Origin: Crocinitomicaceae bacterium
Lineage (GTDB): Bacteria; Bacteroidota; Bacteroidia; Flavobacteriales_D; Crocinitomicaceae
Assembly (NCBI GenBank): GCA_014762645.1
Contig: JABURP010000127.1
Span: 44,379-108,378, forward strand
Reading direction: 5' to 3'
Length of the DNA stretch: 64,000 nt
A program made the translations under genes and the position numbers. This document shows positions 52,491 through 62,172 of the stretch, one piece after another. How positions within the stretch are numbered: the first letter of the stretch is position 1; each line of letters opens with the position of its first letter. The notes beneath the pieces are model-generated. The model was not told the origin of the DNA. It made no database searches and saw nothing but the letters and a program-made list of their open reading frames with translations.

Positions 52491-55046
52491 ATGCGATTTT
52501 GTTTAACATTTTTATTATTTGCTGTTAATCCTATTTTATGGGGGCAGTTCTCTGATGATTTTGAAGATGGCGATTTTTCAAACGCTCCAACCTGGACAGG
52601 AAACACAGCAAACTTTATCGTAAATGGCAATAATGAATTGCAACTTAATGCCCCAGCTGTAACGGATACATCTTACCTTTCTGTTCCAACAACAAATATC
52701 TCAAACACCACCTGGGACTTCTATGTGCGAATGGAGTTTAATCCTTCCAGTTCAAATTTTAGCCGTGTGTATCTGGTGTCCGACAATACCGATTTAAAAG
52801 GCTCGCTCAATGGATATTATGTCATGTTAGGAGGAACAACAGACGAAATAAGTTTATACCGACAGGACGGACTGGCAACAACAGAAATTCTTGATGGTCT
52901 GGATGGTGCATTAAACAGTGATCCTTCTATATCCAGAGTAAGGGTAACTCGTGATGGAGCAGGGAATTGGGAACTGTTGAGAGATACAACAGGAGGATAT
53001 AACTTCATCAGTGAAGGAACTGTTTCAGACGCTACACATACAACTAATTCGAATTTTGGTGTTTTTTGCAGATATACCTCCACGCGTTCAACGGATTTTT
53101 ACTTTGATAATTTGGGAGATCCATATATCGATAGTGTGATACCAACGATAGATACAGTCATAGTTATCTCTTCCACTGAACTGGATGTACAGTTTTCTGA
53201 AGCCATGGATCAGGGAACTGCTGAAACAACAACCAATTACAGTCTGGATCAGGGAATTGGTTCGCCAGTAAGTACCCTTCAGGATGCAGGAGATCCTGCT
53301 TTAATCCACCTGACTTTTGGAACTCCTTTTGTCAGTGGCACCAATTATATACTCACCGTAAGTAATGTTGAAGATCTTGGAGGAAATGCTGTAAATAATC
53401 CCACAACTTATCCGTTTGATTATTTTGTTCCTGACGTGCCATTGCCTGGTGAGTTATTGATAACGGAATTTATGGCGGATCCTACACCTTCTGTTGGATT
53501 ACCTGAAGTAGAATATATTGAACTATTTAATCCCACAACTAAGTTCTTTGACCTGTCAGGTTGGACATTATCTGATGGTAGTTCAACCGGGGTGTTGAAT
53601 TCATACATAATTGGTCCGTTACAATATGTATTAATTTGCAATACAGGTGATTGCGGACAGTTTTTTGTGACCAACTTTACGGAAACCAGCTTGCCTTCTC
53701 TCAATAATTCGGCAGACAATATTGTGCTGAAATATATCGACGGAACCACCATTGATTCATTGAGTTTTGATCTGAGTTGGTATAACGACCCGTCAAAAGA
53801 GGATGGAGGATGGTCCATTGAAAAGAAATATTATACGGCACCTTGTCAGGTAGCGACAAACTGGGCCGCCTCAACTGATCCACTGGGCGGCACACCGGCT
53901 ACACAAAATTCGGTCTATACCAATCAACCGGATAATGTCCCTCCGGCTATTTCAAATTATACCGTTAACGGAGATAGTAATGTGGTCGTCGTTTTTAATG
54001 AAGTACTAGATACTTCGTATACCGCAATTGTTGGCATTTCTCCTTCCGTTTCTTCTTTGAGTTGGAATTATAATTCGCTCATGGAATTGAATATTGATAT
54101 CCAGACATTAGCCGTCAATCAGATTTATGAAATTACGATTTCAGGAGCTACGGATTGTTCGGCTAATCCTATGAACACATCTCTCATTGATGTGGGAATT
54201 CCGGACACTATAGTTCAGGGAGACATAATACTCAATGAGGTTATGTTCAATCCTTTAACCGGTGGATCGGATTATGTGGAGGTGTATAATCACTCTGATA
54301 AAATACTCGATTTACAGGAGGTGTTTTTAGCCAACTGGGATGATTCTATTGCCAATTACAAATCGTTGATTACTGAGCAATATCTTTTCCTTCCTGGGGA
54401 GTATGTCTTGATTACTGAGGATACGAATGATATTATCAATGATTTCACCATTTACGGAGTAGGAACATTTATTGAGGCTGATTTACCAACTTATCCGAAC
54501 GATTCAGGCACGGTTTATTTATTGTCCAAGGATTCGCTATTGTTGGATTATTTCCATTATGACGAAGATTATCACTTTGATCTGATTTCTGACGAAGACG
54601 GTAAATCACTGGAACGTTTATCTTTTGATGGCGCTATGAATGATCCGGATATCTGGCATACCGCGGCTGAATATGTGGAGTGGGGAACGCCGGGTTATGA
54701 AAATTCGCAGCAACTGAACCCGGAAATTGATGGGGAAGTGAGTATTGATCCCAAAATATTCTCACCGGACAATGATGGGTATCAGGATGTCATAAGCATT
54801 AACGTGGCTCTGACAAGTACTGATAATGTAGTGGATGTAGAGATATTTGATAATCGTGGACGGCTTATCCGTCTTTTAAAGGATAATTATTTTGTAGGAA
54901 ATGAAGCCACATTTACCTGGGACGGCATCAATGATGAAGGGGAGAAAGCAACTATAGGAACGTACATCATACTTGTATCCGTAGTGGATGAAAATGGAAA
55001 TCAGCAGCAATATAAGTTGGTAGCCGTATTAGCAGGGAAATTATAA
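52491..55046 (+). CDS. Secreted lamin-tail-domain protein with C-terminal FlgD/T9SS-like Ig module
   Basis: 851 residues. The signal peptide is MRFCLTFLLFAVNPILWGQ. An N-terminal concanavalin-like region (FSDDFEDGDF start, about 20-215) is followed by a Big_5-type Ig module (VISSTELDVQFSEAMDQG). Then come a lamin-tail domain (about 320-470; LLITEFMADPTPSVG, YIELFNPT, LSGWTLSDGSSTG), another Ig module and a second lamin-tail domain (about 577-735; IILNEVMFNPLTGGSDYVEV). The last about 105 residues have KIFSPDNDGYQDVI, VEIFDNRGRLIRLL and FTWDGINDEGEKATIGTYI, the pattern of FlgD-like/T9SS-associated C-terminal modules. It is probably a surface or released protein. Lamin-tail domains are often found with nucleases, but no nuclease motif is seen here. 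Confidence 0.88.
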   Translation: MRFCLTFLLFAVNPILWGQFSDDFEDGDFSNAPTWTGNTANFIVNGNNELQLNAPAVTDTSYLSVPTTNISNTTWDFYVRMEFNPSSSNFSRVYLVSDNTDLKGSLNGYYVMLGGTTDEISLYRQDGLATTEILDGLDGALNSDPSISRVRVTRDGAGNWELLRDTTGGYNFISEGTVSDATHTTNSNFGVFCRYTSTRSTDFYFDNLGDPYIDSVIPTIDTVIVISSTELDVQFSEAMDQGTAETTTNYSLDQGIGSPVSTLQDAGDPALIHLTFGTPFVSGTNYILTVSNVEDLGGNAVNNPTTYPFDYFVPDVPLPGELLITEFMADPTPSVGLPEVEYIELFNPTTKFFDLSGWTLSDGSSTGVLNSYIIGPLQYVLICNTGDCGQFFVTNFTETSLPSLNNSADNIVLKYIDGTTIDSLSFDLSWYNDPSKEDGGWSIEKKYYTAPCQVATNWAASTDPLGGTPATQNSVYTNQPDNVPPAISNYTVNGDSNVVVVFNEVLDTSYTAIVGISPSVSSLSWNYNSLMELNIDIQTLAVNQIYEITISGATDCSANPMNTSLIDVGIPDTIVQGDIILNEVMFNPLTGGSDYVEVYNHSDKILDLQEVFLANWDDSIANYKSLITEQYLFLPGEYVLITEDTNDIINDFTIYGVGTFIEADLPTYPNDSGTVYLLSKDSLLLDYFHYDEDYHFDLISDEDGKSLERLSFDGAMNDPDIWHTAAEYVEWGTPGYENSQQLNPEIDGEVSIDPKIFSPDNDGYQDVISINVALTSTDNVVDVEIFDNRGRLIRLLKDNYFVGNEATFTWDGINDEGEKATIGTYIILVSVVDENGNQQQYKLVAVLAGKL

Positions 55047-57386
55047 GTCTCCTTTAACATTTATTTGACCCCAACAATCGTGGCTATCGTACTCCTGGTG
55101 TTGAATTGGACCACTATAATTTGGGTCATTTGCTGAATCATTATCAACCACTGTCCATTTCTCACCTTTTTTGCAATAATGGTCCATATATACCACTTTA
55201 GGGTGTTGCTTGTCGTTGGTCGTTTTATCATAACGCATAAAACAAGATAGCACCCCTGATTCACGACTTTTGTTAGTATCATCATCCAATTCAAAATCAA
55301 AATGCTCGCGGATGCCTAAGCCGTGTCCCACCTCATGAATTACCGTATTCTCCATTAGTTTTTCGAGAATTATTGCTTTATTTTCCTCACTTACATCAAG
55401 ATTTTTTACGTATTTGTGAATCCCGCTAGGGGAAATATTAATTACGTACCTGCACCTTAAGGGGTGATCAGGTCGTTTATAGTTGCTGCATACCGACTGC
55501 TGTAGGGTGAATGTGCGATTTATTTCATCATTCTCAAAAAATATCTTGCCCAGGCTATTCGCAATCCCTTGTTCATTGTCGTCAGACCAGCTCTTGACGT
55601 ACATGGCGTATTGTTTTCTAAAATAATGCTTTTCCGAGGTGTTGTAGTTGATCCAGCGGTGTTCAAATGAAGTTGGTTCCGCAGGAGTGAATTTCTTCAT
55701 GTTTTTTGGAGAAATGCAATGCCAATTTAATTCTGCTGGGTTTTGTGAGGTATAATATTTTTTGAAAAGACCATCCTGATCATATACGAACACATCTTTA
55801 TGTCTGGGATCCATTCTAAAATGATGATCTTTTGTTAGAAGAACATTCTTACCGTTTTGAAGGGTGTGAGATATAGCTTTAAACCCTCTGTATTCCTCAT
55901 ACAACGTAAATCCATCCCCCGGTGAGTCCTGACCTTCCGGAAAAGGATCTTCGTCCCATTCATCCGGATAACCTTTTTCAAGCACGCCTACTAGCTTTTC
56001 CCATTCGTCGGCAATGAAATTTTGATTATCATCAAATGGTACATCCACCCTCGTCCTGTTTTCATCATCCTTGTTTTTAGCAGGATACCATACGCCATCA
56101 ACCTTAATTTCTGCAGTGACGTCACCATACGCCCCGTAGTCATGTGATAACAGGAGTAATTCTTCTTCAGATGAACTCACGGATTTCTTGGTTGCAATAA
56201 CACGTGAACCGTCCTGTGTGATGACGAATCCCTGATTTTTCATTTCAGGATGAATTTCAAGATCAGGTTTTTCAGAATCTTTAACCTCGTCATTTAAACA
56301 TTCTCCCGGCTCTGCAGAGATATCTGCCAGGGTAAAGCGAATTTCTGATGGCGTTACATTTTCCCAACTGAGTTTAACACCAACACTTTTATCCGGTTCA
56401 GGAATCCAGGTTTTATCATCAATTTCAAGCGTTGCTTCTGGTAACTCCATATCTGAAGGGTAGAAGATCCAGGACACCTGAACAGGGATATTTTTCTTAC
56501 TATAAATACCATCTTTTTCTTCCATGACACATATTGTATCTATAACGCTTGATCCCATCAATACTAACCCTTCTTGGGGTAGTTGTAACCGGGTAAGACG
56601 AATTTCACCGGGTTTTTCAGATAAGAAATTATCCGGAAATTCCGATTTCATTTCATCCACGTTTTCATACGTATGCCCTGTTTTTTCGCAATTATTGGGA
56701 TTATATACCGCTCTGTGTTTGAATTCTGCTCCCTCCGGAATAGAAGAGGACGACATAAATCCATAGACATTATCTTTTGTGTTGACAGAGATCATTATGG
56801 TGCCAATATTTGCTTTATGGCTGGAAGTCCAATCCTCACGGAGGTTTACTTCACAGCAATTGGCACAACCCTCTATGGAATTCACCCAGGATTCGTTTTT
56901 TTTGGCTTTAATTTCTGTTACTGTTTTTGCAGATGATTCCGGAAGCATGGTTGGGTCCGCAGTCCACATTTTATAGCTGTCCATGGAAACTTTCATTTGC
57001 TCCATCATCTCGGTAGGATCAACTGTACCATTCTGAAGGTCCTCCATGTTTACACCATAAGGATTATTTGTTTGACTCGCTGTGGTATTGAGTGGATCCA
57101 TCATTTGTTTTTGACCCTCATCCGTAACAAAATCCAGCTCCTGTTCAAAATGTACGTTCTTAGTAATGCGATAGTCATCCTGAGAACCACTATTCATACC
57201 AACATAGGAAACGGTCACTTCTCCTTTCCAGGAAGCAACATTTAAAAAACGTTGACTTTTTTCATTGTCTTCTGTGGTTATTGGGGGTGTCTTATTTTCT
57301 TTCGGATGCTCATTATTTTCCGGTATACTGAAAGCCAAAAAAAATGAACTGATAAGAAGTAGAAGGATGAGTTTGTTCTTTTTCAT
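55041..57386 (-). CDS. Secreted protein with zinc-metalloprotease-like motif
   Basis: 781 residues. The signal peptide (MKKNKLILLLLISSFFLAFS) is followed by a large region with no recognised domain (about 30-560), which includes a Cys-rich GCANCCEVNLRED segment. Near the C-terminus is NTVIHEVGHGLGIREHFDF (His684, Glu685, His688, then His695) and later SCFMRYDK, which could be a Met-turn. In metzincins the spacing is HExxHxxGxxH, so here the third His is one residue further on. The motif is suggestive but not canonical. It overlaps the neighbouring plus-strand gene tail-to-tail by 6 bp. Confidence 0.75.
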   Translation of the reverse strand: MKKNKLILLLLISSFFLAFSIPENNEHPKENKTPPITTEDNEKSQRFLNVASWKGEVTVSYVGMNSGSQDDYRITKNVHFEQELDFVTDEGQKQMMDPLNTTASQTNNPYGVNMEDLQNGTVDPTEMMEQMKVSMDSYKMWTADPTMLPESSAKTVTEIKAKKNESWVNSIEGCANCCEVNLREDWTSSHKANIGTIMISVNTKDNVYGFMSSSSIPEGAEFKHRAVYNPNNCEKTGHTYENVDEMKSEFPDNFLSEKPGEIRLTRLQLPQEGLVLMGSSVIDTICVMEEKDGIYSKKNIPVQVSWIFYPSDMELPEATLEIDDKTWIPEPDKSVGVKLSWENVTPSEIRFTLADISAEPGECLNDEVKDSEKPDLEIHPEMKNQGFVITQDGSRVIATKKSVSSSEEELLLLSHDYGAYGDVTAEIKVDGVWYPAKNKDDENRTRVDVPFDDNQNFIADEWEKLVGVLEKGYPDEWDEDPFPEGQDSPGDGFTLYEEYRGFKAISHTLQNGKNVLLTKDHHFRMDPRHKDVFVYDQDGLFKKYYTSQNPAELNWHCISPKNMKKFTPAEPTSFEHRWINYNTSEKHYFRKQYAMYVKSWSDDNEQGIANSLGKIFFENDEINRTFTLQQSVCSNYKRPDHPLRCRYVINISPSGIHKYVKNLDVSEENKAIILEKLMENTVIHEVGHGLGIREHFDFELDDDTNKSRESGVLSCFMRYDKTTNDKQHPKVVYMDHYCKKGEKWTVVDNDSANDPNYSGPIQHQEYDSHDCWGQINVKGDL

Positions 57387-57596
57387 GATTGTAAGGGAAT
57401 TAGGTAAAGTACCAAGTTAAAGTATTTATGCGTACATTCAAAAACAAATACAACTCACTGGTAAGCAGCCAATCATGACCTTTATTTTCAATCGACTTTA
57501 GTGGTTATTATCATGGTGATTAGTGATAAAAATCGTATATTATCGGAAAAGGTTGAAGTATTTTTAGAACCTCAAAAACTAAGAAAAAACTAAATA

Positions 57597-57986
57597 ATGG
57601 ATAGTAAACAAAGTTTATATTATGCGTTGGGGATTTTTGCCTATGGTATAGCAAAAGCAGATGGTAAAATCCAACATGAAGAAAAAGAAGAACTACATAA
57701 GATAGTACAGGAAGAAACCGATCACAACATGGACTTCCAGTATGTAGAGATCATTTTCAACATCTTACAAAAAGATAAAGCTGGTTTTGATGACATCCAC
57801 AAATGGGCGCTGGATGCTTTGGAAAAAGGGAAGTACCACCTGACCTCTGATATAAAAGATCAATTCATTAATGTAATGAAGCGGGTAGCAGATGCTTTCC
57901 CTCCAAAAACAGATGAAGAGCACGAATTGATCAATACATTTATTCAGGAAATTCGTGATTTCAAAGTGAACATGACCATAGATTAG
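57597..57986 (+). CDS. TerB-like small helical protein
   Basis: 129 residues, cytosolic. YGIAKADGKIQHEEKEELHKIV near the N-terminus (shown in full only in this short form: AKADGKIQHEEKEEL) is the TerB/DjlA-type metal-binding acidic loop and helix. A second similar turn, FPPKTDEEHELINTFI, lies near the end. TerB domains occur in tellurite resistance and stress proteins and bind divalent metal, but no ter cluster is present. The end overlaps the opposite-strand membrane-protein gene by 4 bp. Confidence 0.75.
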   Translation: MDSKQSLYYALGIFAYGIAKADGKIQHEEKEELHKIVQEETDHNMDFQYVEIIFNILQKDKAGFDDIHKWALDALEKGKYHLTSDIKDQFINVMKRVADAFPPKTDEEHELINTFIQEIRDFKVNMTID

Positions 57987-58882
57987 AGAATGTCGTCCAG
58001 AACTTCCTGGTTGTCTTCCTTTTTAGGTTCTTTTATATAGGTAGTATTGTCCGGTTGACCTAAAATTCGGGCTTTGCCACCTATCGTGAATATTCCTATA
58101 AACGAAACAATCAAAAGGGCAATGATATTCTTAATGGTCTTATCTTCAAACAAAACGGCAAATAACCCTGAAATGATCTGACTGAGAATATTTCCGAATT
58201 CGATTAAAATATTTACACACGCCATTAACAGAATCATCCCTGCCAGGACATTGAGAATTTTACCCCTTGCAGAAAAATCAAATTTGTTTGATCCTAATTG
58301 AACACATAAGGAAGCAAAAAAGTAAGGCAGGAGCGTAAAAATTGAATGCAATACTCCATCCACCCACATTTTCATGACTGATTTTGGAGCCATGTAGTCA
58401 TAGCTAATCCAGGAAGTATCGTATATATAGTAGTAAAAGTTGGTAATCGTGTCAGGAAGAATTAAGGTGAACAGCAGAATGATCCCAAAACTAATAGATA
58501 GATTAATTAATACTTGTCCATTTACATTATTCAGAAGACCTTTAAGAGATATGTTTTTGCTGGTGTCTTCTTTTGAAATCATTAGGGCAAACAGGGCTAT
58601 TCCTAAAATAAAAAACGACCGTCCGGAACCTGAATAATTGGCATATTCCACGTACTCCATCCATTTAATTTCAGTACCAGATAATAACCCTGATTTATCA
58701 AAAATTGCCAGAACATTTTCCCATATCATTCCAATAAAAACGGCCCCGATTACCAGTATCGCTGAGTAAGTAAAGTAAACTCCAAAATTGCCAAAATTGA
58801 AGTGCCTAAAAAATGCCGTAAAAGCCTTGAAGTTATAATCAAGTGTACTAAAAAATGAATTATTGTTGCTGGGTTCAGACAT
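57983..58882 (-). CDS. Integral membrane protein of unknown function
   Basis: 299 residues with about six membrane helices, including AILVIGAVFIGMIW, FFILGIALFALMIS, INLSISFGIILLFTLILP, IFTLLPYFFASLCVQLG, VLAGMILLMACVNILIEFG and IIALLIVSFIGIFTIGG. The N-terminus is polar (SEPSNNNSFFSTLDYNFK) and the C-terminus is a short acidic cytosolic tail. No family motif was recognised. It lies 6 bp after pyruvate kinase on the same strand, so it is probably co-transcribed with pyk and the IPExxxVDY gene. Confidence 0.7.
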   Translation of the reverse strand: MSEPSNNNSFFSTLDYNFKAFTAFFRHFNFGNFGVYFTYSAILVIGAVFIGMIWENVLAIFDKSGLLSGTEIKWMEYVEYANYSGSGRSFFILGIALFALMISKEDTSKNISLKGLLNNVNGQVLINLSISFGIILLFTLILPDTITNFYYYIYDTSWISYDYMAPKSVMKMWVDGVLHSIFTLLPYFFASLCVQLGSNKFDFSARGKILNVLAGMILLMACVNILIEFGNILSQIISGLFAVLFEDKTIKNIIALLIVSFIGIFTIGGKARILGQPDNTTYIKEPKKEDNQEVLDDIL

Positions 58883-58888
58883 TGAATT

Positions 58889-60304
58889 TTATACGTAGCT
58901 CAATTTAAGCATATTTGATTGACCACGCTCTTCCATTGGAATCGACGCAATATTAATAACAAGGTCACCTTTTTTTACAAGACCTTTTTTCTCAAGTATG
59001 GATTTACAGTCCTTTATCGTATGATCTGTTGAAACCATTTTGTCGTAGTAGAACCCCTCAACACCCCAAACCAGGTTAAGTTGCGCAAGAATTTGTCTGT
59101 TTTCTGTAAAAACAAATGTGTTTGCTTTTGGTCGTTGGGAGGATATCTTATAGGCGGTATAACCTGAAAATGTCATGGTAATAATTCCGGTTGCTTCCAC
59201 TCGTTGAGCTAAACGTGCGGCATTAAAGCAGACAGAATCAGTAATAAATCGTTCCTGGTTTTTTTCCGGCACTTCTTCCTGGTGATAAATGATATCATTG
59301 GTTTCTACTTCTTCAATGATTTTATTCATGGCTTTAATCACTTCTACCGGATGATCTCCAATGGAGGTTTCGCCTGATAACATTACAGCATCAGTTCCAT
59401 CCATTACGGCGTTTGCCACATCATTTACTTCTGCCCTTGTAGGCCGGAAGTTCTTGATCATGCTTTCCATCATCTGAGTTGCAACTATGGTCGGTTTGGC
59501 ATGTAGCAAACACTGCTTAATGATCATTTTCTGTAAGTTGGGTACCTTTTCCATTGGTACTTCCACTCCCAGATCTCCCCGGGCTACCATCATGGCGTCT
59601 GCCTCTAGAACAATGTCTTCAATTTCCCAAATTGCTTCGGGTTTCTCAATCTTCGCAACCACCTTTGCATGCTTTTTCCGTGCTGAAATAATTGATTTTA
59701 ACTCAATAATATCCCGCGCAGAACGAACAAAAGATAATCCCACCCAATCAACATCATGGTCCAGGGCAAATTCAAGATCCTCTCTGTCTTTCTTTGTTAA
59801 TGAAGGTAGGGAAATAGAAGTGTTAGGTAGATTCACCCCTTTTTTTGAGCTCAAAATTCCACCGTGTAATACAACAGTTTTTACCTCCTTTTTCTTATCG
59901 GTAGATAAAACCTTAAGCTGAAACTTTCCATCATCTACCAACAACAGATCACCTACTGCTACATCTTTTGGGAAGGTCTCATAACTCAGGTATAGCTTTT
60001 CTTTCGTTCCGAGGCATTTTTCTGTGGTGATGACAATTTCATCTCCGTCTTCGAGTAAAATTCCATTGTTTTCAACCTCACCAATTCTAATTTTTGGCCC
60101 TTGTAAATCTGCCAAAACAGCTACGTTCAAACCAAGTTCTTCATTGATCTCTCTCACTGTAGTTATCACATCTGCATGATCCTCATAACTCCCATGTGAA
60201 AAATTGATCCGGCATACATTAACACCTTCTTTGATCATTTCTCTCAATGTCTCTTTTGAACTGGAAGCTGGCCCTATCGTCGCTACAATCTTTGTCTTCT
60301 TCAT
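58889..60304 (-). CDS. pyk: Pyruvate kinase
   Basis: 471 residues. It transfers phosphate from phosphoenolpyruvate to ADP in the last step of glycolysis. Visible: KIVATIGPASSSKETLREMI, the GVNVCRINFSHGSYEDH active-site strand, LADLQGPKIRIG, KIEKPEAIWEIEDIV (catalytic Lys), VARGDLGVEVPMEKVPNLQK and the TQMMESMIKNFRPTRAEVNDVANAVMDGTDA region (here in parts: TRAEVNDVANAV). A C-terminal allosteric domain with FTENRQILAQLNLVWGV is present. It follows the IPExxxVDY gene by 17 bp, a pairing seen across Bacteroidota. Confidence 0.97.
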   Translation of the reverse strand: MKKTKIVATIGPASSSKETLREMIKEGVNVCRINFSHGSYEDHADVITTVREINEELGLNVAVLADLQGPKIRIGEVENNGILLEDGDEIVITTEKCLGTKEKLYLSYETFPKDVAVGDLLLVDDGKFQLKVLSTDKKKEVKTVVLHGGILSSKKGVNLPNTSISLPSLTKKDREDLEFALDHDVDWVGLSFVRSARDIIELKSIISARKKHAKVVAKIEKPEAIWEIEDIVLEADAMMVARGDLGVEVPMEKVPNLQKMIIKQCLLHAKPTIVATQMMESMIKNFRPTRAEVNDVANAVMDGTDAVMLSGETSIGDHPVEVIKAMNKIIEEVETNDIIYHQEEVPEKNQERFITDSVCFNAARLAQRVEATGIITMTFSGYTAYKISSQRPKANTFVFTENRQILAQLNLVWGVEGFYYDKMVSTDHTIKDCKSILEKKGLVKKGDLVINIASIPMEERGQSNMLKLSYV

Positions 60305-60321
60305 GTGTTTGTCTTCTTAAC

Positions 60322-60738
60322 TTAAAATACCAGGTTTGATTTTGATTTTAATTCACCGGGATCAAAAATAAAAGCCGTTAAAATACTTTCAATTTCCTTT
60401 AGTTGAATTAATATATCATTAATTTCTCTTACAAAATTGTTTTTAATAACCAGGAAATAGTCCACCTGATCCTTTTCTGGAATTAGTCGTTGATAATTAC
60501 TGGATACGTTCTTAATCAGATAGTATTCTATATGTTCCTCTTTGTCGTAATATTCATAGAATGAATGCAGGTGTTCCCCATCCTTTTTAGCCATCACCGA
60601 ATAGTCTTCCCCCTTGGTCAAATTTATGTGCAAAGCGTTATTTATTCCCCAACACAACCGGTAGTCGGAATGACTGGAGCATATCCCGATCAGTTGAAAA
60701 TCAAACTCATCATCCAAAGATAATTTGTGTTTTGCCAT
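60322..60738 (-). CDS. IPExxxVDY family protein
   Basis: 138 residues, cytosolic. The family name motif is present as LIPEKDQVDYFLVIKNN. The N-terminus has FQLIGICSSHSDYRLCWGIN and EHLHSFYEYYD, both usual for this small Bacteroidota-specific family of unknown function. It precedes pyk by 17 bp on the minus strand, and this neighbourhood is a useful lineage marker. It is divergent from the cyclase-family gene with 48 bp between the starts. Confidence 0.9.
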   Translation of the reverse strand: MAKHKLSLDDEFDFQLIGICSSHSDYRLCWGINNALHINLTKGEDYSVMAKKDGEHLHSFYEYYDKEEHIEYYLIKNVSSNYQRLIPEKDQVDYFLVIKNNFVREINDILIQLKEIESILTAFIFDPGELKSKSNLVF

Positions 60739-60786
60739 GAACAGTGAATATTACAAGAGTAAAGGTATTTAATTTATTTTAGCAGT

Positions 60787-61563
60787 ATGAATTTGTATCT
60801 CAACGAAAACGAGTTTATACGCACGGATAAACCTCTTGATATTTCCATCCCGATTCACAATAAAGAAAATCCGGTGTTGGCCTGGTACTGTGATCCCATT
60901 AAAATTGAGCCTGTTATGAACGATCAATTTGTTGGGGATGTCAACTTAGGAGGGTCCGTAAATTTCAGGAATATCTTTATAAACCCTCATGCACATGGGA
61001 CGCACACGGAATGTGTTGGTCATATTTCAAAAGAATATTATTCAATTAACCAACACCTGAAAGAATTTCATTTTGAGGCATTACTTATTAGTGTCGATCC
61101 TGAAACCATCTATAATGAAGAGTTTAAAGCAGAAGATCAGGTGGTAACTCCTGACTGCATACGTCAGGCAATTCGTGAATTTGAATCTCAAATACCCAAT
61201 GCAAAAGCGTTGGTGATTAGAACAACCCCAAACGGAGATTTCAAGCAATCAAAAAATTATTCAGGAACCAATCCAATCTATTATTCAAAGGAAGCAATTG
61301 AATTAATAAATGAGCTACATTTTGATCACCTGATTGTGGATCTACCCTCAATTGACCGGGAGCAGGATGGCGGTGAATTAACAGGCCACCACACGTTTTG
61401 GAATTATCCGTCTAATCCACAATTACATAAGACGATTACGGAGCTGGTTTATATTCCAGACGCCATTAAAGATGGCCGATACTTGTGCAATATTCAGATT
61501 ACTGCTTTAGAGAATGATGCCTCACCTTCTAAAATTGTCTTGTATAAAATCGAAAACCACTAG
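60787..61563 (+). CDS. Cyclase-family (kynurenine-formamidase-like) hydrolase
   Basis: 258 residues. The metal-binding motif of the cyclase/KynB family, HxGTHxDxPxH, appears here as INPHAHGTHTECVGHIS, with Glu in place of the Asp. A second metal ligand region (LIVDLPSIDREQDGGELTGHHTFW in parts: DLPSIDREQDGG and LTGHHTFW) is normal. Such enzymes hydrolyse N-formylkynurenine or related amides, but no tryptophan-degradation gene is near. Substrate undetermined. Confidence 0.85.
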   Translation: MNLYLNENEFIRTDKPLDISIPIHNKENPVLAWYCDPIKIEPVMNDQFVGDVNLGGSVNFRNIFINPHAHGTHTECVGHISKEYYSINQHLKEFHFEALLISVDPETIYNEEFKAEDQVVTPDCIRQAIREFESQIPNAKALVIRTTPNGDFKQSKNYSGTNPIYYSKEAIELINELHFDHLIVDLPSIDREQDGGELTGHHTFWNYPSNPQLHKTITELVYIPDAIKDGRYLCNIQITALENDASPSKIVLYKIENH

Positions 61564-61589
61564 AATCTAAATACAGATAAGCGAATTAC

Positions 61590-61619
61590 TTGTAGAAATA
61601 GGAATTATACTTATATTTG
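61590..61619 (+). promoter_or_regulatory. Promoter of the rimP-nusA-infB operon
   Basis: TTG (61590-61592), exactly 19 bp, then TATATTTG (61612-61619), a full match to the Bacteroidota consensus. Transcription would begin near 61626, giving a leader of about 58 nt that contains a terminator-like hairpin. Confidence 0.72.
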
Positions 61620-61648
61620 TACCGTCAACATAAAGCAAAACACTATCG

Positions 61649-61674
61649 AGAGGGGACGAAAGTCCCCTCTTTTT
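61649..61674 (+). promoter_or_regulatory. Terminator-like hairpin in the rimP leader, possible attenuator
   Basis: AGAGGGGAC (61649-61657), GAAA tetraloop, GTCCCCTCT (61662-61670), then TTTTG. The nine-pair stem with a GNRA loop followed directly by U residues has the form of an intrinsic terminator. It lies between the promoter and the rimP start codon, about 10 bp before the ATG. Since the operon encodes NusA, a transcription elongation and termination factor, autoregulation is possible. The cyclase gene upstream could also use it as its end. Confidence 0.62.
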
Positions 61675-61683
61675 GTACTCAAA

Positions 61684-62160
61684 ATGGTAGATAAGAAGCT
61701 GATTAGACAACTGGCAGAAGAACGGATTGCAGAGCGTGATTCAAGTCTGTATATTGTTGATATTGTGGTGAATAGCGGGAATCAAATCCTGGTGGAATTA
61801 GACCGTGAAGATGGTTCGGTTTCTATTGACGACTGTATCGCGGTAAGCAGAAATATTGAGCACAATCTGGACCGGGATGTAGAGGATTTTTCACTTGAAG
61901 TTTCGTCTGCCGGAGCCACAAAACCATTTAAAGTATTGAAACAATACCTCAAAAATGTTGGCAAAGAGGTAAAAGTGATACTTGTTGAGCATGGTAAGGC
62001 CCTGCAAGGCGTTATCAAATCCGCAAATGAAGACGGATTTGTGTTGGAGACTAAAGAGAAAAAAAGAGTAGAAGGAAAAAAGAAAAAAGAATGGGTGATC
62101 GAAGAGATCCCATTAAGTTATAACGAAGTAAAAGAAACAAAACTGATCATTACTTTTTAA
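61684..62160 (+). CDS. rimP: Ribosome maturation factor RimP
   Basis: 158 residues, needed for 30S subunit maturation. The N-terminal domain has YIVDIVVNSGNQILVELDRE, SVSIDDCIAVSRNIEHNLD and FSLEVSSAGATKPFKVLKQY, the family core. The C-terminal SH3-like domain has KNVGKEVKVILVEHGKALQG and ends in a basic linker and IPLSYNEVKETKLIITF. First gene of the rimP-nusA-infB unit; nusA begins 12 bp after its stop. Confidence 0.95.
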   Translation: MVDKKLIRQLAEERIAERDSSLYIVDIVVNSGNQILVELDREDGSVSIDDCIAVSRNIEHNLDRDVEDFSLEVSSAGATKPFKVLKQYLKNVGKEVKVILVEHGKALQGVIKSANEDGFVLETKEKKRVEGKKKKEWVIEEIPLSYNEVKETKLIITF

Positions 62161-62172
62161 TTTAAATATGAT

